A stretch of 10,615 nucleotides of DNA from Megamonas hypermegale (lineage in GTDB: Bacteria; Bacillota; Negativicutes; Selenomonadales; Selenomonadaceae). The stretch spans positions 127,992-138,606 of the forward strand of contig DCFC01000013.1 in NCBI GenBank assembly GCA_002314325.1, read 5' to 3'. The notes beneath the pieces are model-generated. The model was not told the DNA's origin. It saw only the letters and a list, made by a program, of their open reading frames with translations, and ran no database searches. This document shows positions 1-6,289 of this stretch, piece after piece. The position numbers were made by a program, and so were the translations under genes. Position 1 is the stretch's first letter. The number at the start of each line of letters is the position of its first letter.

Positions 1-86
1 TATATTTAGTGAGGTTAAGTGACAACAGGCAGCGAATATAAACTATTATACTACTGGCTACAGGCTCGATGTTTTATTAGCACAAC
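1..86. repeat. Interspersed quasi-palindromic repeat, copy 1 (cut by window edge)
   Basis: This is the right part of a repeat seen again at 1752-1879 and 1958-2082. The core TTTAGTGAGGTTAAGTG (positions 5-21) is identical in all three copies. The right half (ATATAAACTA near 38-47, then GGCTACAGGCTC, then GCACAAC at 80-86) closely matches copy 3. The left arm lies outside the window. It begins just after the tsaD stop codon, so it forms the 3' flank of that minus-strand gene. It might fold in the tsaD transcript, but it has no U-tract that would make it a standard terminator. Confidence 0.8.
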
Positions 87-92
87 GGATAC

Positions 93-1115
93 TTATTCTT
101 TATCCGTAAGTTCCAGATACGGTACGGCGTTTAAATCGCTACCTGCAAACTGACCGGCAAGTGCCTGATAATAGCCGCGGCAGGCAATCATTGCGGCATT
201 ATCCGTACAAAGAATTTTGCTCGGATAATAAAACTCCAGATTACTTTCTTCGGCAGCCCGGCGCAGATGTTCTTCCAGCGAACTGTTGGCTGCTACGCCG
301 CCTGCCAGGACGAGTTTTTTCATGCCTGTCTGACGCGCTGCCTCCACCGCTTTATGCACGAGAATATTCACGACCGATTTCTGGAATGAAGCCGCCACGT
401 CCGCCTTGTTTATTTCTATATGTTTCAATTTCATACTGTTTAAATAATTGAGCACCGCCGATTTCAGCCCGCTGAAGCTGAATTCATAATTACCCTTTTC
501 GTTCAGCGCCATCGGGAAATCTATTGCGTCAGGGTTGCCTTCTTTCGCCAATTTGTCAATCTGCGGCCCGCCCGGATACGGCAGCCCCATGACGCGCGCT
601 ACTTTGTCAAACGCTTCACCGGCGGCATCGTCGCGTGTCTGTCCCATCAGGCTGAAATGATTGTAATCCTTTACATGCACGAGCGACGTATGGCCGCCCG
701 ATACGACGAGCGCCATAAACGGCGGCTGCAAATCAGGATGCGACAGAAAGTTGGCGAAAATATGCCCTTCCAGATGATTTACGGCGACAAGCGGTTTATC
801 GAGCGCGAACGCCAGCGTTTTCGCCGCCGACACGCCGACGAGCAGTGCGCCGACAAGACCCGGACCGTACGCTACGGCTATGCGGTCGATATCGGCAAGT
901 GTTACGCCCGCTTCATGCAGTGCCTCGTCCAGCACCGGCATGATATTTACAATATGTTTGCGCGATGCGATTTCCGGCACTACGCCGCCGAATTTGCGAT
1001 GAACCGGTATCTGCGTGGAAATGACGTTCGCCAAAATTTCCCTGCCGCCGCGCAGTACAGCAACGGACGTTTCATCACAGCTTGATTCTATACCTAATGT
1101 AAGTGAAGTATCCAA
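93..1115 (-). CDS. tsaD: tRNA N6-adenosine threonylcarbamoyltransferase TsaD (Gcp/Kae1/Qri7 family)
   Basis: TsaD transfers the threonylcarbamoyl group from threonylcarbamoyl-AMP to A37 of tRNAs that read ANN codons (t6A). In bacteria it works in the cytoplasm with TsaB and TsaE. The 340-aa length is normal for the family. Seen: N-terminal [10 protein letters not shown] (residues 8-17), the metal-binding H114-x3-H118 in [15 protein letters not shown] (about 137-145), FSFSGLKSA (about 212-220), GGVAANSSL (272-280) and the late metal ligand D305 in CTDNAAM. The start is TTG at 1115-1113, supported by AGGAGG at 1123-1128 with a normal gap. The rnhA stop lies about 20 bases upstream, so the two genes are almost certainly co-transcribed. 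No intact terminator is visible after the stop; a repeat element begins there instead. Confidence 0.97.
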   Translation of the reverse strand: MDTSLTLGIESSCDETSVAVLRGGREILANVISTQIPVHRKFGGVVPEIASRKHIVNIMPVLDEALHEAGVTLADIDRIAVAYGPGLVGALLVGVSAAKTLAFALDKPLVAVNHLEGHIFANFLSHPDLQPPFMALVVSGGHTSLVHVKDYNHFSLMGQTRDDAAGEAFDKVARVMGLPYPGGPQIDKLAKEGNPDAIDFPMALNEKGNYEFSFSGLKSAVLNYLNSMKLKHIEINKADVAASFQKSVVNILVHKAVEAARQTGMKKLVLAGGVAANSSLEEHLRRAAEESNLEFYYPSKILCTDNAAMIACRGYYQALAGQFAGSDLNAVPYLELTDKE

Positions 1116-1133
1116 AACTATTCCTCCTGAAAA

Positions 1134-1718
1134 TTATAAGCCTAAAGCCTGTTTTGCCAGTTTGTCGGCAAGCTCATTGCCTTCTACGCCGGTATGACCC
1201 GCCACTTTTTTGAACGAAACGTATTTCAAATACGGCTGCATGAACTGCGCATAGTATTTCGTCAGCTCCCTGTTCGTCTTCCAGCGTCCCGTCGCCCATT
1301 CGGACAGACCGATGTAATCATGGCAGATGACGACTTTCTCACCGTTTGCTGCCGCCCATTTTGCCGCTTCCATCGCTCCTTCGATTTCACCGGCGACATT
1401 GTGCAGTTCTCCGGCGTCCGGCGATTTGCCCAGCCCGTTGTACGTGGCGATTAATTCACCGTAGCGGAAAATCGCCATGCCCCAGCTGTAGCGGCCGTTT
1501 ATATACGAACCGTCTACATATATATAATAACGGGCATCATCGCGTTCCGAAACGGCAGTCTCTGGCTCGTCGTTCAAATAATCCTGCGCTTCCTTCAACG
1601 TGGCAAACGACTTGAACAGAGCGCCCTTAAACCCCTGCGTCTGCTTCTGACACTGCGCCCACGTATCGAAAATTCCCGTCTGATAACCCTTTTTCACCGC
1701 ATAAAATTTTTTCTTTAT
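1134..1718 (-). CDS. rnhA: Ribonuclease H type 1 with N-terminal viroplasmin-like domain; probable non-AUG start
   Basis: RNase H cuts the RNA strand of RNA:DNA hybrids. From the start chosen here it has 194 residues. Residues about 4-48 (FYAVKKG, TGIFDTW) form the viroplasmin-like hybrid-binding domain found in many bacterial and eukaryotic RNase H1 proteins. Residues about 64-194 form the catalytic domain with the full DEDD set: D69 (YVDGS), E111 (AGEIEG), D134 (CHDYIG) and D185 (NELAD), plus H175 (AGHTG). The start is odd. Where the family normally begins there is no ATG, GTG or TTG, but GGAGGG (1725-1730) sits seven bases before ATA (1718-1716) and four before ATT (1721-1719). The nearest in-frame ATG is 1817-1815, inside a repeat, without a Shine-Dalgarno site, and it would add 33 unrelated residues. 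tsaD follows about 20 bases on. Function is secure; the start is inferred. Confidence 0.9.
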   Translation of the reverse strand: MKKKFYAVKKGYQTGIFDTWAQCQKQTQGFKGALFKSFATLKEAQDYLNDEPETAVSERDDARYYIYVDGSYINGRYSWGMAIFRYGELIATYNGLGKSPDAGELHNVAGEIEGAMEAAKWAAANGEKVVICHDYIGLSEWATGRWKTNRELTKYYAQFMQPYLKYVSFKKVAGHTGVEGNELADKLAKQALGL

Positions 1719-1724
1719 AATAAA

Positions 1725-1730
1725 CCCTCC
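1725..1730 (-). promoter_or_regulatory. Shine-Dalgarno site that sets the rnhA start
   Basis: GGAGGG on the minus strand is the only strong ribosome-binding site near the conserved N-terminus of RNase H. The in-frame codons at standard spacing are ATT and ATA, so translation seems to begin at one of these rather than at the upstream ATG at 1817. Confidence 0.7.
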
Positions 1731-1751
1731 ATTACACTTCTGTATTATATC

Positions 1752-1879
1752 TGTTGTGCCAATCGATTTCCCAAAGCAGAATAATACTTTATATTTAGTG
1801 AGGTTAAGTGCCAACATCGAACGTATATAAAGTATTATTCTGCTTGTACAGCCTCGATTTTTTATTTTAATCAGTACAA
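1752..1879. repeat. Interspersed quasi-palindromic repeat, copy 2 (perfect 21-bp inverted arms)
   Basis: The left arm (1774-1794) and right arm (1825-1845) are exact reverse complements over 21 bp. They enclose a 30-base loop that holds the shared core TTTAGTGAGGTTAAGTG. Outside the arms, GTTGTGC (about 1753-1759) is the complement of the GCACAAC that ends copies 1 and 3, so the full unit is an imperfect inverted repeat of about 125 bp. Copy 3 repeats the left arm and core without change 206 bp to the right. The element lies between the leftward promoter and rnhA, so it would be transcribed as part of the rnhA leader and could form a very stable hairpin there. Confidence 0.85.
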
Positions 1880-1882
1880 ATG

Positions 1883-1891
1883 ATTATAGCA
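1883..1891 (-). promoter_or_regulatory. Extended -10 promoter for rnhA-tsaD (candidate)
   Basis: On the minus strand the sequence reads TGCTATAAT, a consensus extended -10. No good -35 is seen at 17 bases, which is common for extended -10 promoters. Transcription would start near 1876 and run through repeat copy 2 into rnhA. Confidence 0.55.
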
Positions 1892-1938
1892 TTTTTGTCC
1901 GTTAAAATCGACTTAAAAAATCATTTACGTCCAAAACA

Positions 1939-1947
1939 TGATATAAT
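1939..1947 (+). promoter_or_regulatory. Extended -10 promoter for the EamA transporter gene (candidate)
   Basis: TGATATAAT is a consensus extended -10. The upstream stretch is AT-rich without a clear -35. Transcription would start near 1954 and run through repeat copy 3 into the gene at 2115. It is divergent from the candidate promoter at 1883-1891. Confidence 0.55.
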
Positions 1948-1957
1948 ACACATAACT

Positions 1958-2082
1958 TGTTATATCAGTTGATTTCCTAAAGCAGAATAATACTTTATAT
2001 TTAGTGAGGTTAAGTGCCAACATCGAACAAATATAAACTACTATACTGCTGGCTACAGGCTCAATGTTTTACTTGCACAACA
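1958..2082. repeat. Interspersed quasi-palindromic repeat, copy 3
   Basis: The left arm AAGCAGAATAATACTTTATA (from 1980) and the core with CCAACATCGAAC are identical to copy 2. The right arm (ATATAAACTACTATACTGCT, about 2031-2050) has drifted from the perfect complement and resembles copy 1 instead, as does the right end GGCTACAGGCTCAATG followed by GCACAAC (about 2075-2081). The element ends about 19 bases before the Shine-Dalgarno site of the transporter gene, so it fills that gene's leader. Confidence 0.85.
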
Positions 2083-2114
2083 GCTATTATATATTTTACT
2101 AAGGAGTGATTACT

Positions 2115-2975
2115 TTGCCCGCAACTTTAAAAAATATTTCCGCCATGCTGATTTTCGGCAGCATCGGCCTGTTCGTGCGCTATATCGACCTTGCCAGTTC
2201 CCAGATAGCGCTTGTGCGCGGTTTTATCGGCGCCGCCGTCTTATTATTCGCCATGTCAGTTCTGAAAAAATCCCTCGATTTTTCCGCCTGGCGCAAAAAC
2301 GCACTTATTCTACTCATTTCCGGCGGTGCTATCGGCTTCAACTGGATTTTCCTGTTTCAGGCGTATCACTATACGACCATTGCCGTCGCCACGCTCACCT
2401 ATTACCTTGCACCGACCATCGTCGTGCTCGTATCGCCGTTTTTCCTGCACGAACGCTTCACGCGGCGCAAATTAATCTGCGTAATCCTCGCGCTCATTGG
2501 CATGATGCTGATTGCCGACATCTTCACCGGTCTCAGCTCCGGAGTCGGCAGTATGCAGGGCGTCATTTACGGTATCTGCGCCGCGGCTTTTTATGCCAGC
2601 GTCATCATCAGCAATAAATTTCTGCACGATATCTCGGCTATGGACAGCACTATCGCTCAGCTGATAATCGCCACGCTCATTCTGCTGCCGTACGTTGTCT
2701 GTCAGGACAACAGCTGGTCTGCCGATATTGCTTCCCTGCTGCTTTTACTGACGGTCGGCGCAATACATACAGGCTTTGCCTACTTACTGTATTTTTCCTC
2801 ACTGCAAAAACTGTCTGCGCCGACGGTTGCACTGTTCAGCTATATTGACCCCGTTACCGCGATACTCTTATCCACGTTTCTTCTTGCCGAACCGATGAGC
2901 CCTGTTCAGTGGCTCGGAGCCGTTCTAATTCTGGGCTCGCTGTTTATCAGTCAGTTTCCCGCGGGAAAATCATGA
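2115..2975 (+). CDS. EamA/DMT-family permease, substrate unknown
   Basis: This 286-aa inner-membrane protein of the drug/metabolite transporter superfamily has about ten hydrophobic segments in two EamA repeats. The first covers roughly residues 5-135 (early ALVRG, then YYLAPTIVVLVSPFFLHERF, ending in IGMMLIADIF). The second covers roughly 147-283 (GVIYGICAAAFYAS, then YIDPVTAILLSTFLLAEPMS and WLGAVLILGSLFIS). The conserved proline-glutamate patterns near the end of each half are typical. Members export amino acids, nucleosides or other metabolites, but the substrate cannot be read from sequence. The start is TTG at 2115-2117, eight bases after AAGGAG (2101-2106). An in-frame GTG at 2106 overlaps that ribosome-binding site and is rejected. 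The gene stands alone between a repeat-bearing leader and the thi promoter, and no clear terminator follows it. A thiamine-related role is possible only by adjacency. Confidence 0.9.
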   Translation: MPATLKNISAMLIFGSIGLFVRYIDLASSQIALVRGFIGAAVLLFAMSVLKKSLDFSAWRKNALILLISGGAIGFNWIFLFQAYHYTTIAVATLTYYLAPTIVVLVSPFFLHERFTRRKLICVILALIGMMLIADIFTGLSSGVGSMQGVIYGICAAAFYASVIISNKFLHDISAMDSTIAQLIIATLILLPYVVCQDNSWSADIASLLLLLTVGAIHTGFAYLLYFSSLQKLSAPTVALFSYIDPVTAILLSTFLLAEPMSPVQWLGAVLILGSLFISQFPAGKS

Positions 2976-2982
2976 TTGCTTA

Positions 2983-3011
2983 TTGACAAAAAATCATAAA
3001 TAAATTATATT
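2983..3011 (+). promoter_or_regulatory. Promoter of the thiSFGH operon
   Basis: TTGACA (2983-2988), a 17-base spacer and TATATT (3006-3011) give a near-consensus sigma-A promoter. Transcription would start near 3018, just before the TPP aptamer. Confidence 0.85.
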
Positions 3012-3020
3012 ATATTTATG

Positions 3021-3112
3021 AATTCAATACGGGGAGCTGGTGCACCGGCTGAGAGGAAGTGTAAGCTTCGACCCATAACCTGATTTGGATAATGCCAACG
3101 TAGGAATGAGAT
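3021..3112 (+). ncRNA. TPP riboswitch aptamer (THI element)
   Basis: The conserved THI-box parts are present in order: GGGGAGC (3031-3037), a hairpin with CCGGCTGAGAGG (3045-3056), GACCC (3070-3074), then AACCTGAT, TTGGATAATGCC and AACGTAGGAATGAG (to 3110). The TGAGAG and CCTGAT motifs form the pocket for the pyrimidine ring of thiamine pyrophosphate. Short pairing between AATTC (3021-3025) and GAAT (3104-3107) can close P1. The aptamer precedes an intrinsic terminator at 3121, and the regulated genes are thi genes, so TPP binding should stop transcription. Confidence 0.95.
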
Positions 3113-3120
3113 GAACAAGC

Positions 3121-3149
3121 AGAGATGGCATTTTTGTCATCTCTTTTTT
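3121..3149 (+). terminator. Riboswitch-controlled intrinsic terminator
   Basis: AGAGATGGC (3121-3129) pairs with GTCATCTCT (3136-3144), including one G-U pair, around a small U-rich loop. A run of six T ends at 3149. It sits about ten bases after the TPP aptamer, the usual place for the expression platform. Confidence 0.85.
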
Positions 3150-3156
3150 ATTGTAA

Positions 3157-3243
3157 AACTCTATAGAGTTGACCATGTGATTGAGCGAGAGTTCATGAAG
3201 GGGTGCACCACCGCGGGTGTATTTCTTTCGTGAACTCTTTTTT
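3157..3243 (+). promoter_or_regulatory. Second attenuator-like switch between the TPP riboswitch and thiS
   Basis: A second intrinsic terminator has a left arm AGAGTTCATGAA (3188-3199), a right arm TTCGTGAACTCT (3227-3238) and six T (3238-3243). Upstream, the palindrome AACTCTATAGAGTT (3157-3170) carries strands equal to both arms, so AACTCT at 3157 could instead pair with AGAGTT at 3188 and block the terminator. This is the layout of an attenuator. The terminator loop holds GGGTGCACCACCGCGGG, which recalls the T-box core (consensus AGGGUGGNACCGCG). However, the UGGN bulge that binds the tRNA 3' end is not intact, and no specifier stem fits in the short space upstream. It may be a decayed or unusual T-box or an unrelated switch; the ligand is unknown. 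Confidence 0.6.
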
Positions 3244-3262
3244 AGTATAAGGAGGAAATTTT

Positions 3263-3460
3263 TTGATTACAGTAAACGGACAACAGGAAAATCTGGCAGG
3301 CGATATCAGCGTTTTTGCTTATCTCGTGCAGAAAAACTATCCGACAACACGCATAGCCGTCGAAAAAAACGGCAATATCGTGCCGAAAAGCCGCTATGAA
3401 AGCACGATGATTACCGACGGCGACAAATTGGAAATCGTAACGTTCGTCGGTGGAGGCTGA
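3263..3460 (+). CDS. thiS: Sulfur carrier protein ThiS
   Basis: ThiS is a 65-aa ubiquitin-like protein whose C-terminal glycine is adenylated by ThiF and then converted to a thiocarboxylate, the sulfur donor for the thiazole ring. The length is typical, the protein opens with ITVNGQ, and it ends in FVGGG with the required terminal Gly-Gly, so no processing is needed. The start is TTG (3263-3265), seven bases after AAGGAGG (3249-3255). It is the first gene of the operon, placed right after the two leader terminators. Its stop codon lies four bases before the thiF ATG, and the thiF ribosome-binding site is inside its last codons, which suggests translational coupling. Confidence 0.97.
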   Translation: MITVNGQQENLAGDISVFAYLVQKNYPTTRIAVEKNGNIVPKSRYESTMITDGDKLEIVTFVGGG

Positions 3461-3464
3461 TAAA

Positions 3465-4094
3465 ATGAATACACCGACAAAAGAAGAAATATACAGAGTG
3501 CTTTGCGCCCGCCACACGAAAGAAAATCAGGATAAGCTCATGCGCGCCAAAGTCGCCGTGGCAGGGCTGGGCGGGCTCGGCTCCAATATAGCCGTACAGC
3601 TTGCCCGCGTCGGTATCGGTCAGCTTCACCTGATTGATTTCGACACGGTCGATTTGAGCAATTTAAACCGTCAGCATTATTTCATCCGCCATCTCGGTAT
3701 GAACAAAACGGGCGCACTCGCCCAGCAGCTATTGCAGATTAATCCGTATCTGCAAATAAAAACGGACTGTATAAAACTTACGGAAAAAAATATCGCCGCC
3801 TTATTAAAAGACGACGACTATATCTGTGAAGCGTTCGACGTGCCGGAAAATAAAGCGATGCTTGTAAATGCCGTTTTAGAACTGTTCCCGCACAAAAAAC
3901 TCGTAGCCGCCAGCGGCATGGCAGGCTTCGGCGACAGCAACGCCATCCGCACGCGCAAAATCATGCGCAACTTTTATCTGTGCGGCGACGGAGAAAGCGG
4001 TATCGACACGAAAAAAACGCTTACAGCACCGCGCGTTGCTCTTTGTGCAGCACACGAAGCCAATATGATAGTACAATTAATTTTAGAAGAATAA
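3465..4094 (+). CDS. thiF: Sulfur carrier protein ThiS adenylyltransferase ThiF, short form
   Basis: This E1-like enzyme uses ATP to adenylate the C-terminus of ThiS. Its 209 residues contain the nucleotide-binding GLGGLGS (34-40), the acidic DFD (58-60), the NLNRQ motif (66-70) and a conserved lysine K81, all expected for the MoeB/ThiF fold. The protein is shorter than E. coli ThiF (about 250 aa), lacks a CxxC zinc pair near the C-terminus, and ends in [15 protein letters not shown]. This fits the short ThiF subfamily common in Firmicutes, in which sulfur delivery probably differs from E. coli. ATG at 3465 is chosen because GGAGG (3452-3456) precedes it by eight bases. The in-frame GTG at 3450 lies before the ribosome-binding site. 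Confidence 0.93.
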   Translation: MNTPTKEEIYRVLCARHTKENQDKLMRAKVAVAGLGGLGSNIAVQLARVGIGQLHLIDFDTVDLSNLNRQHYFIRHLGMNKTGALAQQLLQINPYLQIKTDCIKLTEKNIAALLKDDDYICEAFDVPENKAMLVNAVLELFPHKKLVAASGMAGFGDSNAIRTRKIMRNFYLCGDGESGIDTKKTLTAPRVALCAAHEANMIVQLILEE

Positions 4095-4107
4095 AGAGGT
4101 TTTAATC

Positions 4108-4884
4108 ATGACAAATGCAAACGACACTTGGAAATTAGGCAAATACGAATTCACTTCCCGCTTCATTTTAGGCTCGGGCAAATATTCCCATGAATTAATC
4201 AAAGCCGCCGTGCAGCAGGCACAGGCGCAAATCGTAACACTGGCGCTGCGCCGCGTAAACGTCGGCGGCATGGCGAATATCCTCGATTTCATTCCGGAAA
4301 ATGTAAAACTGCTGCCGAACACCTCCGGCGCCCGCAATGCCGACGAAGCTGTACGCATTGCCAGACTGTCCCGCGAAATCTGCGACAGTGATTTAGTCAA
4401 AATCGAAATCATGCGCGACAGCAAATATCTGCTGCCGGATAATCAGGAAACGATAAAAGCAACGGAAATCCTCGCCAAAGAAGGCTTCACCGTAATGCCG
4501 TACATGTATCCCGATTTAAACGCCGCCCGCGACATGGCAAATGCCGGTGCAGCCTGCATTATGCCGCTCGGTGCGCCGATTGGTTCCAACCGCGGTCTGG
4601 CTACGAAAGAATTCATTCAGATACTCATTGACGAAATCGACCTGCCGATTATTGTCGACGCCGGTATCGGCAGACCGTCGCAGGCATGTGAAGCTATGGA
4701 AATGGGCGCAACGGCCATCATGGCAAATACAGCCATCGCTACGGCAGGCGACCTCCCGCTCATGGCGCAAGCATTCCGCCTCGCTATCGAGGCCGGCCGT
4801 CTCGGTTACAGAGCTAAACTCGGCCGCGTAAAAGCAAAAGGCGGCAGCGCGTCTTCCCCATTGACCGGTTATTTACAGGACTAA
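4108..4884 (+). CDS. thiG: Thiazole synthase ThiG
   Basis: ThiG is a TIM-barrel enzyme that joins 1-deoxy-D-xylulose 5-phosphate, dehydroglycine and sulfur from ThiS thiocarboxylate to form the thiazole phosphate of thiamine. Its 258 residues are the normal length. Seen: [10 protein letters not shown] (17-26), the RRVNVGG region (48-54), the probable Schiff-base lysine K98 in [18 protein letters not shown], and the phosphate-binding end [11 protein letters not shown] with [16 protein letters not shown]. The start ATG follows AAAGAGGT (4093-4100), which overlaps the thiF stop, so the genes are tightly linked. It should form a complex with ThiH, the next gene. Confidence 0.97.
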   Translation: MTNANDTWKLGKYEFTSRFILGSGKYSHELIKAAVQQAQAQIVTLALRRVNVGGMANILDFIPENVKLLPNTSGARNADEAVRIARLSREICDSDLVKIEIMRDSKYLLPDNQETIKATEILAKEGFTVMPYMYPDLNAARDMANAGAACIMPLGAPIGSNRGLATKEFIQILIDEIDLPIIVDAGIGRPSQACEAMEMGATAIMANTAIATAGDLPLMAQAFRLAIEAGRLGYRAKLGRVKAKGGSASSPLTGYLQD

Positions 4885-4903
4885 TTTATACGGAGGAATT
4901 ACC

Positions 4904-6118
4904 ATGGACCACGTTAATGAAAGCATATTAAATGATGAAATAAAAGAACATTTAAAACAGAACAGAACGAACCATATGCAGTATCTGCCCGATATGGAAG
5001 TCATCGACAGCGATATCCTCGACAAAGTCGTAGCCGATATGCAAAGCTACGACTATGACAGCTACACGGCGCAGGACGTACAGGCAGCGCTTTCCCACGA
5101 CCATATCACGCCGGAGGATTTCAGAGCACTGCTCTCGCCTGCCGCACTGCCGTTTCTCGAACAGATTGCCCAGCGCGCCCAGGCGGAAACACGCAAGCAC
5201 TTCGGCAACTCCATCTACATGTTCACGCCGATTTACATTGCCAACTACTGTGAAAATTACTGCATTTACTGCGGCTTCAACTGCCACAACAAAATAAAAC
5301 GCGCCCAGCTCAATTACGAGGAAATCGACAAGGAAATGGCGGCTATCGCCAAATCGGGTCTGCAGGAAATTCTGATTTTAACGGGGGAAAGCCGCAAAAA
5401 ATCGACCGTTGAATATATCGGTGAAGCCTGCAAAATCGCCAAAAAATATTTCCGCTTAATCGGTCTGGAAATTTATCCTTTAAACAGCGACGAATACGCT
5501 TATCTGCAAAAATGCGGCGCCGATTATGTAACGGTTTTCCAGGAAACGTACAATTCCGACAAATACGAAACACTTCACCTCGCCGGACATAAACGCATAT
5601 TCCCGTACCGCTTCTACGCGCAGGAACGCGCCCTGAAAGGCGGTATGCGCGGCGTCGGTTTTGCCGCCCTTCTCGGTCTTGACGATTTCCGCAAAGACGC
5701 ACTGGCAACCGGTATGCACGCATATTACCTGCAAAAAAAATATCCGCAGGCGGAAATCGCCTTCTCCTGCCCGCGCCTGCGCCCGATTATCAACAACGAC
5801 AAAATCAATCCGATGGACGTGCACGAACGCCAGTTATTGCAGGTTGTCTGCGCTTACCGCCTGTTCATGCCGTTTGCCAGCATAACCGTATCCACCCGTG
5901 AATGCGCCCGCGTGCGCGACAATCTCGTCAATATCGCCGCTACGAAAATCTCCGCTGGCGTAAGCACCGGTATCGGCGAACACAGCGAAGAAAATCCGGA
6001 CAAGGATAAAGGCGACGCACAGTTTGAAATATCCGACACACGCTCTGTCGATGAAGTCTACAACGATTTGCTCAAAATAAATCTCCAGCCGGTAATGGCG
6101 GAATATATTTACGTCTAA
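4904..6118 (+). CDS. thiH: 2-iminoacetate synthase ThiH (radical SAM)
   Basis: ThiH cleaves tyrosine with S-adenosylmethionine to give dehydroglycine (2-iminoacetate) and p-cresol, supplying ThiG. The [4Fe-4S] motif C116-x3-C120-x2-C123 is seen in NYCENYCIYCGF, and the protein keeps the ThiH-type C-terminal region with GVSTGIGEHSEE. The enzyme needs low oxygen, unlike the ThiO route, and so suits an anaerobe. At 404 residues it is somewhat longer than E. coli ThiH (about 377), mainly through an acidic N-terminal stretch. ATG at 4904 is preceded by GGAGG at a normal distance. It is the last gene of the operon. No plus-strand terminator follows directly; the first one downstream is the hairpin at 6239-6280. 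Confidence 0.97.
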   Translation: MDHVNESILNDEIKEHLKQNRTNHMQYLPDMEVIDSDILDKVVADMQSYDYDSYTAQDVQAALSHDHITPEDFRALLSPAALPFLEQIAQRAQAETRKHFGNSIYMFTPIYIANYCENYCIYCGFNCHNKIKRAQLNYEEIDKEMAAIAKSGLQEILILTGESRKKSTVEYIGEACKIAKKYFRLIGLEIYPLNSDEYAYLQKCGADYVTVFQETYNSDKYETLHLAGHKRIFPYRFYAQERALKGGMRGVGFAALLGLDDFRKDALATGMHAYYLQKKYPQAEIAFSCPRLRPIINNDKINPMDVHERQLLQVVCAYRLFMPFASITVSTRECARVRDNLVNIAATKISAGVSTGIGEHSEENPDKDKGDAQFEISDTRSVDEVYNDLLKINLQPVMAEYIYV

Positions 6119-6120
6119 AC

Positions 6121-6145
6121 AAAAAAAGACAAGGTTTCCCTTGCC
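6121..6145 (-). terminator. Intrinsic terminator for minus-strand transcripts
   Basis: Read on the minus strand, GGCAAGG, a GAAA loop and CCTTGTC form a short stem followed by seven T (6127-6121). It lies three bases after the thiH stop and would stop leftward RNA from entering thiH antisense. The only close leftward source is the toxin gene at 6290-6373, so this may mark the long 3' end of its mRNA. Confidence 0.55.
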
Positions 6146-6151
6146 GATTTG

Positions 6152-6180
6152 TTGCAGTTTAAAATTTATTGTAGTATAAT
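6152..6180 (+). promoter_or_regulatory. Promoter of the candidate antitoxin small RNA
   Basis: TTGCAG (6152-6157), a spacer of exactly 17 bases and TATAAT (6175-6180) form a strong sigma-A promoter. No protein gene follows on this strand, only a structured, terminated RNA of about 95 bases. Confidence 0.75.
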
Positions 6181-6186
6181 ACAAAT

Positions 6187-6280
6187 AGAAAGAAGAGACC
6201 GCTGATGTTTGTGCCGTCAGCTTTCTTCTATAAATGTGGAAATAGAAAGAGCCGGACGATGTCTGGCTCTTTTCTATTTC
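6187..6280 (+). ncRNA. Candidate antisense RNA antitoxin of a type I system
   Basis: A transcript starting near 6187 would have a 5' hairpin (AGAAAG 6187-6192 with CTTTCT 6221-6226, and GCTGA 6201-6205 with TCAGC 6217-6221), a short linker, and an intrinsic terminator at 6239-6280. It converges on the small toxin gene and overlaps its 3' untranslated region, at least over the shared terminator. If the toxin mRNA runs on to the terminator at 6121, the whole RNA is antisense to it. This is the arrangement of known type I antitoxins such as RatA and SR4 of Bacillus. No significant open reading frame is seen. The role is inferred from layout. Confidence 0.6.
6239..6280. terminator. Bidirectional intrinsic terminator shared by toxin and antitoxin RNAs
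   Basis: A nearly perfect 19-bp palindrome runs from GAAATAGAAA (6239-6248) through GAGCCGGAC (to 6257), a three-base loop and GTCTGGCTC (6261-6269) to TTTTCTATTTC (6280), with one bulged T and one G-U pair. The GC-rich core is flanked by T-rich tracts on both strands, so it can end transcripts from either side. It may also end read-through from thiH. Confidence 0.8.
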
Positions 6281-6289
6281 TTAAAAAAC

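Noticed and set aside
657..1085. Plus-strand ORF inside tsaD, and similar antisense ORFs inside thiG, thiH and the adhesin
   Set aside because: They are shadows of well-supported genes, have no ribosome-binding sites and no recognisable domains.
1719..1817. Upstream ATG extension of RNase H (33 extra residues)
   Set aside because: The codons come from the repeat, there is no ribosome-binding site before the ATG, and the residues are not part of the family; GGAGGG marks a start about 100 bases further on.
1925..2023. 32-residue ORF on the minus strand over repeat copy 3, similar at its start to the RNase H extension
   Set aside because: The similarity follows from the shared repeat DNA. There is no ribosome-binding site, and it runs against the EamA promoter, so it is probably a chance ORF.
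1..2082. CRISPR array
   Set aside because: Three copies are too few, too long and unevenly spaced, with no regular spacers and no cas genes.
2106..2114. GTG start for the EamA gene
   Set aside because: This GTG overlaps the AAGGAG site itself; TTG at 2115 is at the right spacing.
3188..3243. Complete T-box riboswitch
   Set aside because: The core resembles ACCGCG of T-boxes, but there is no intact UGGN bulge and under 50 bases separate it from the previous terminator, too few for stem I with a specifier loop.
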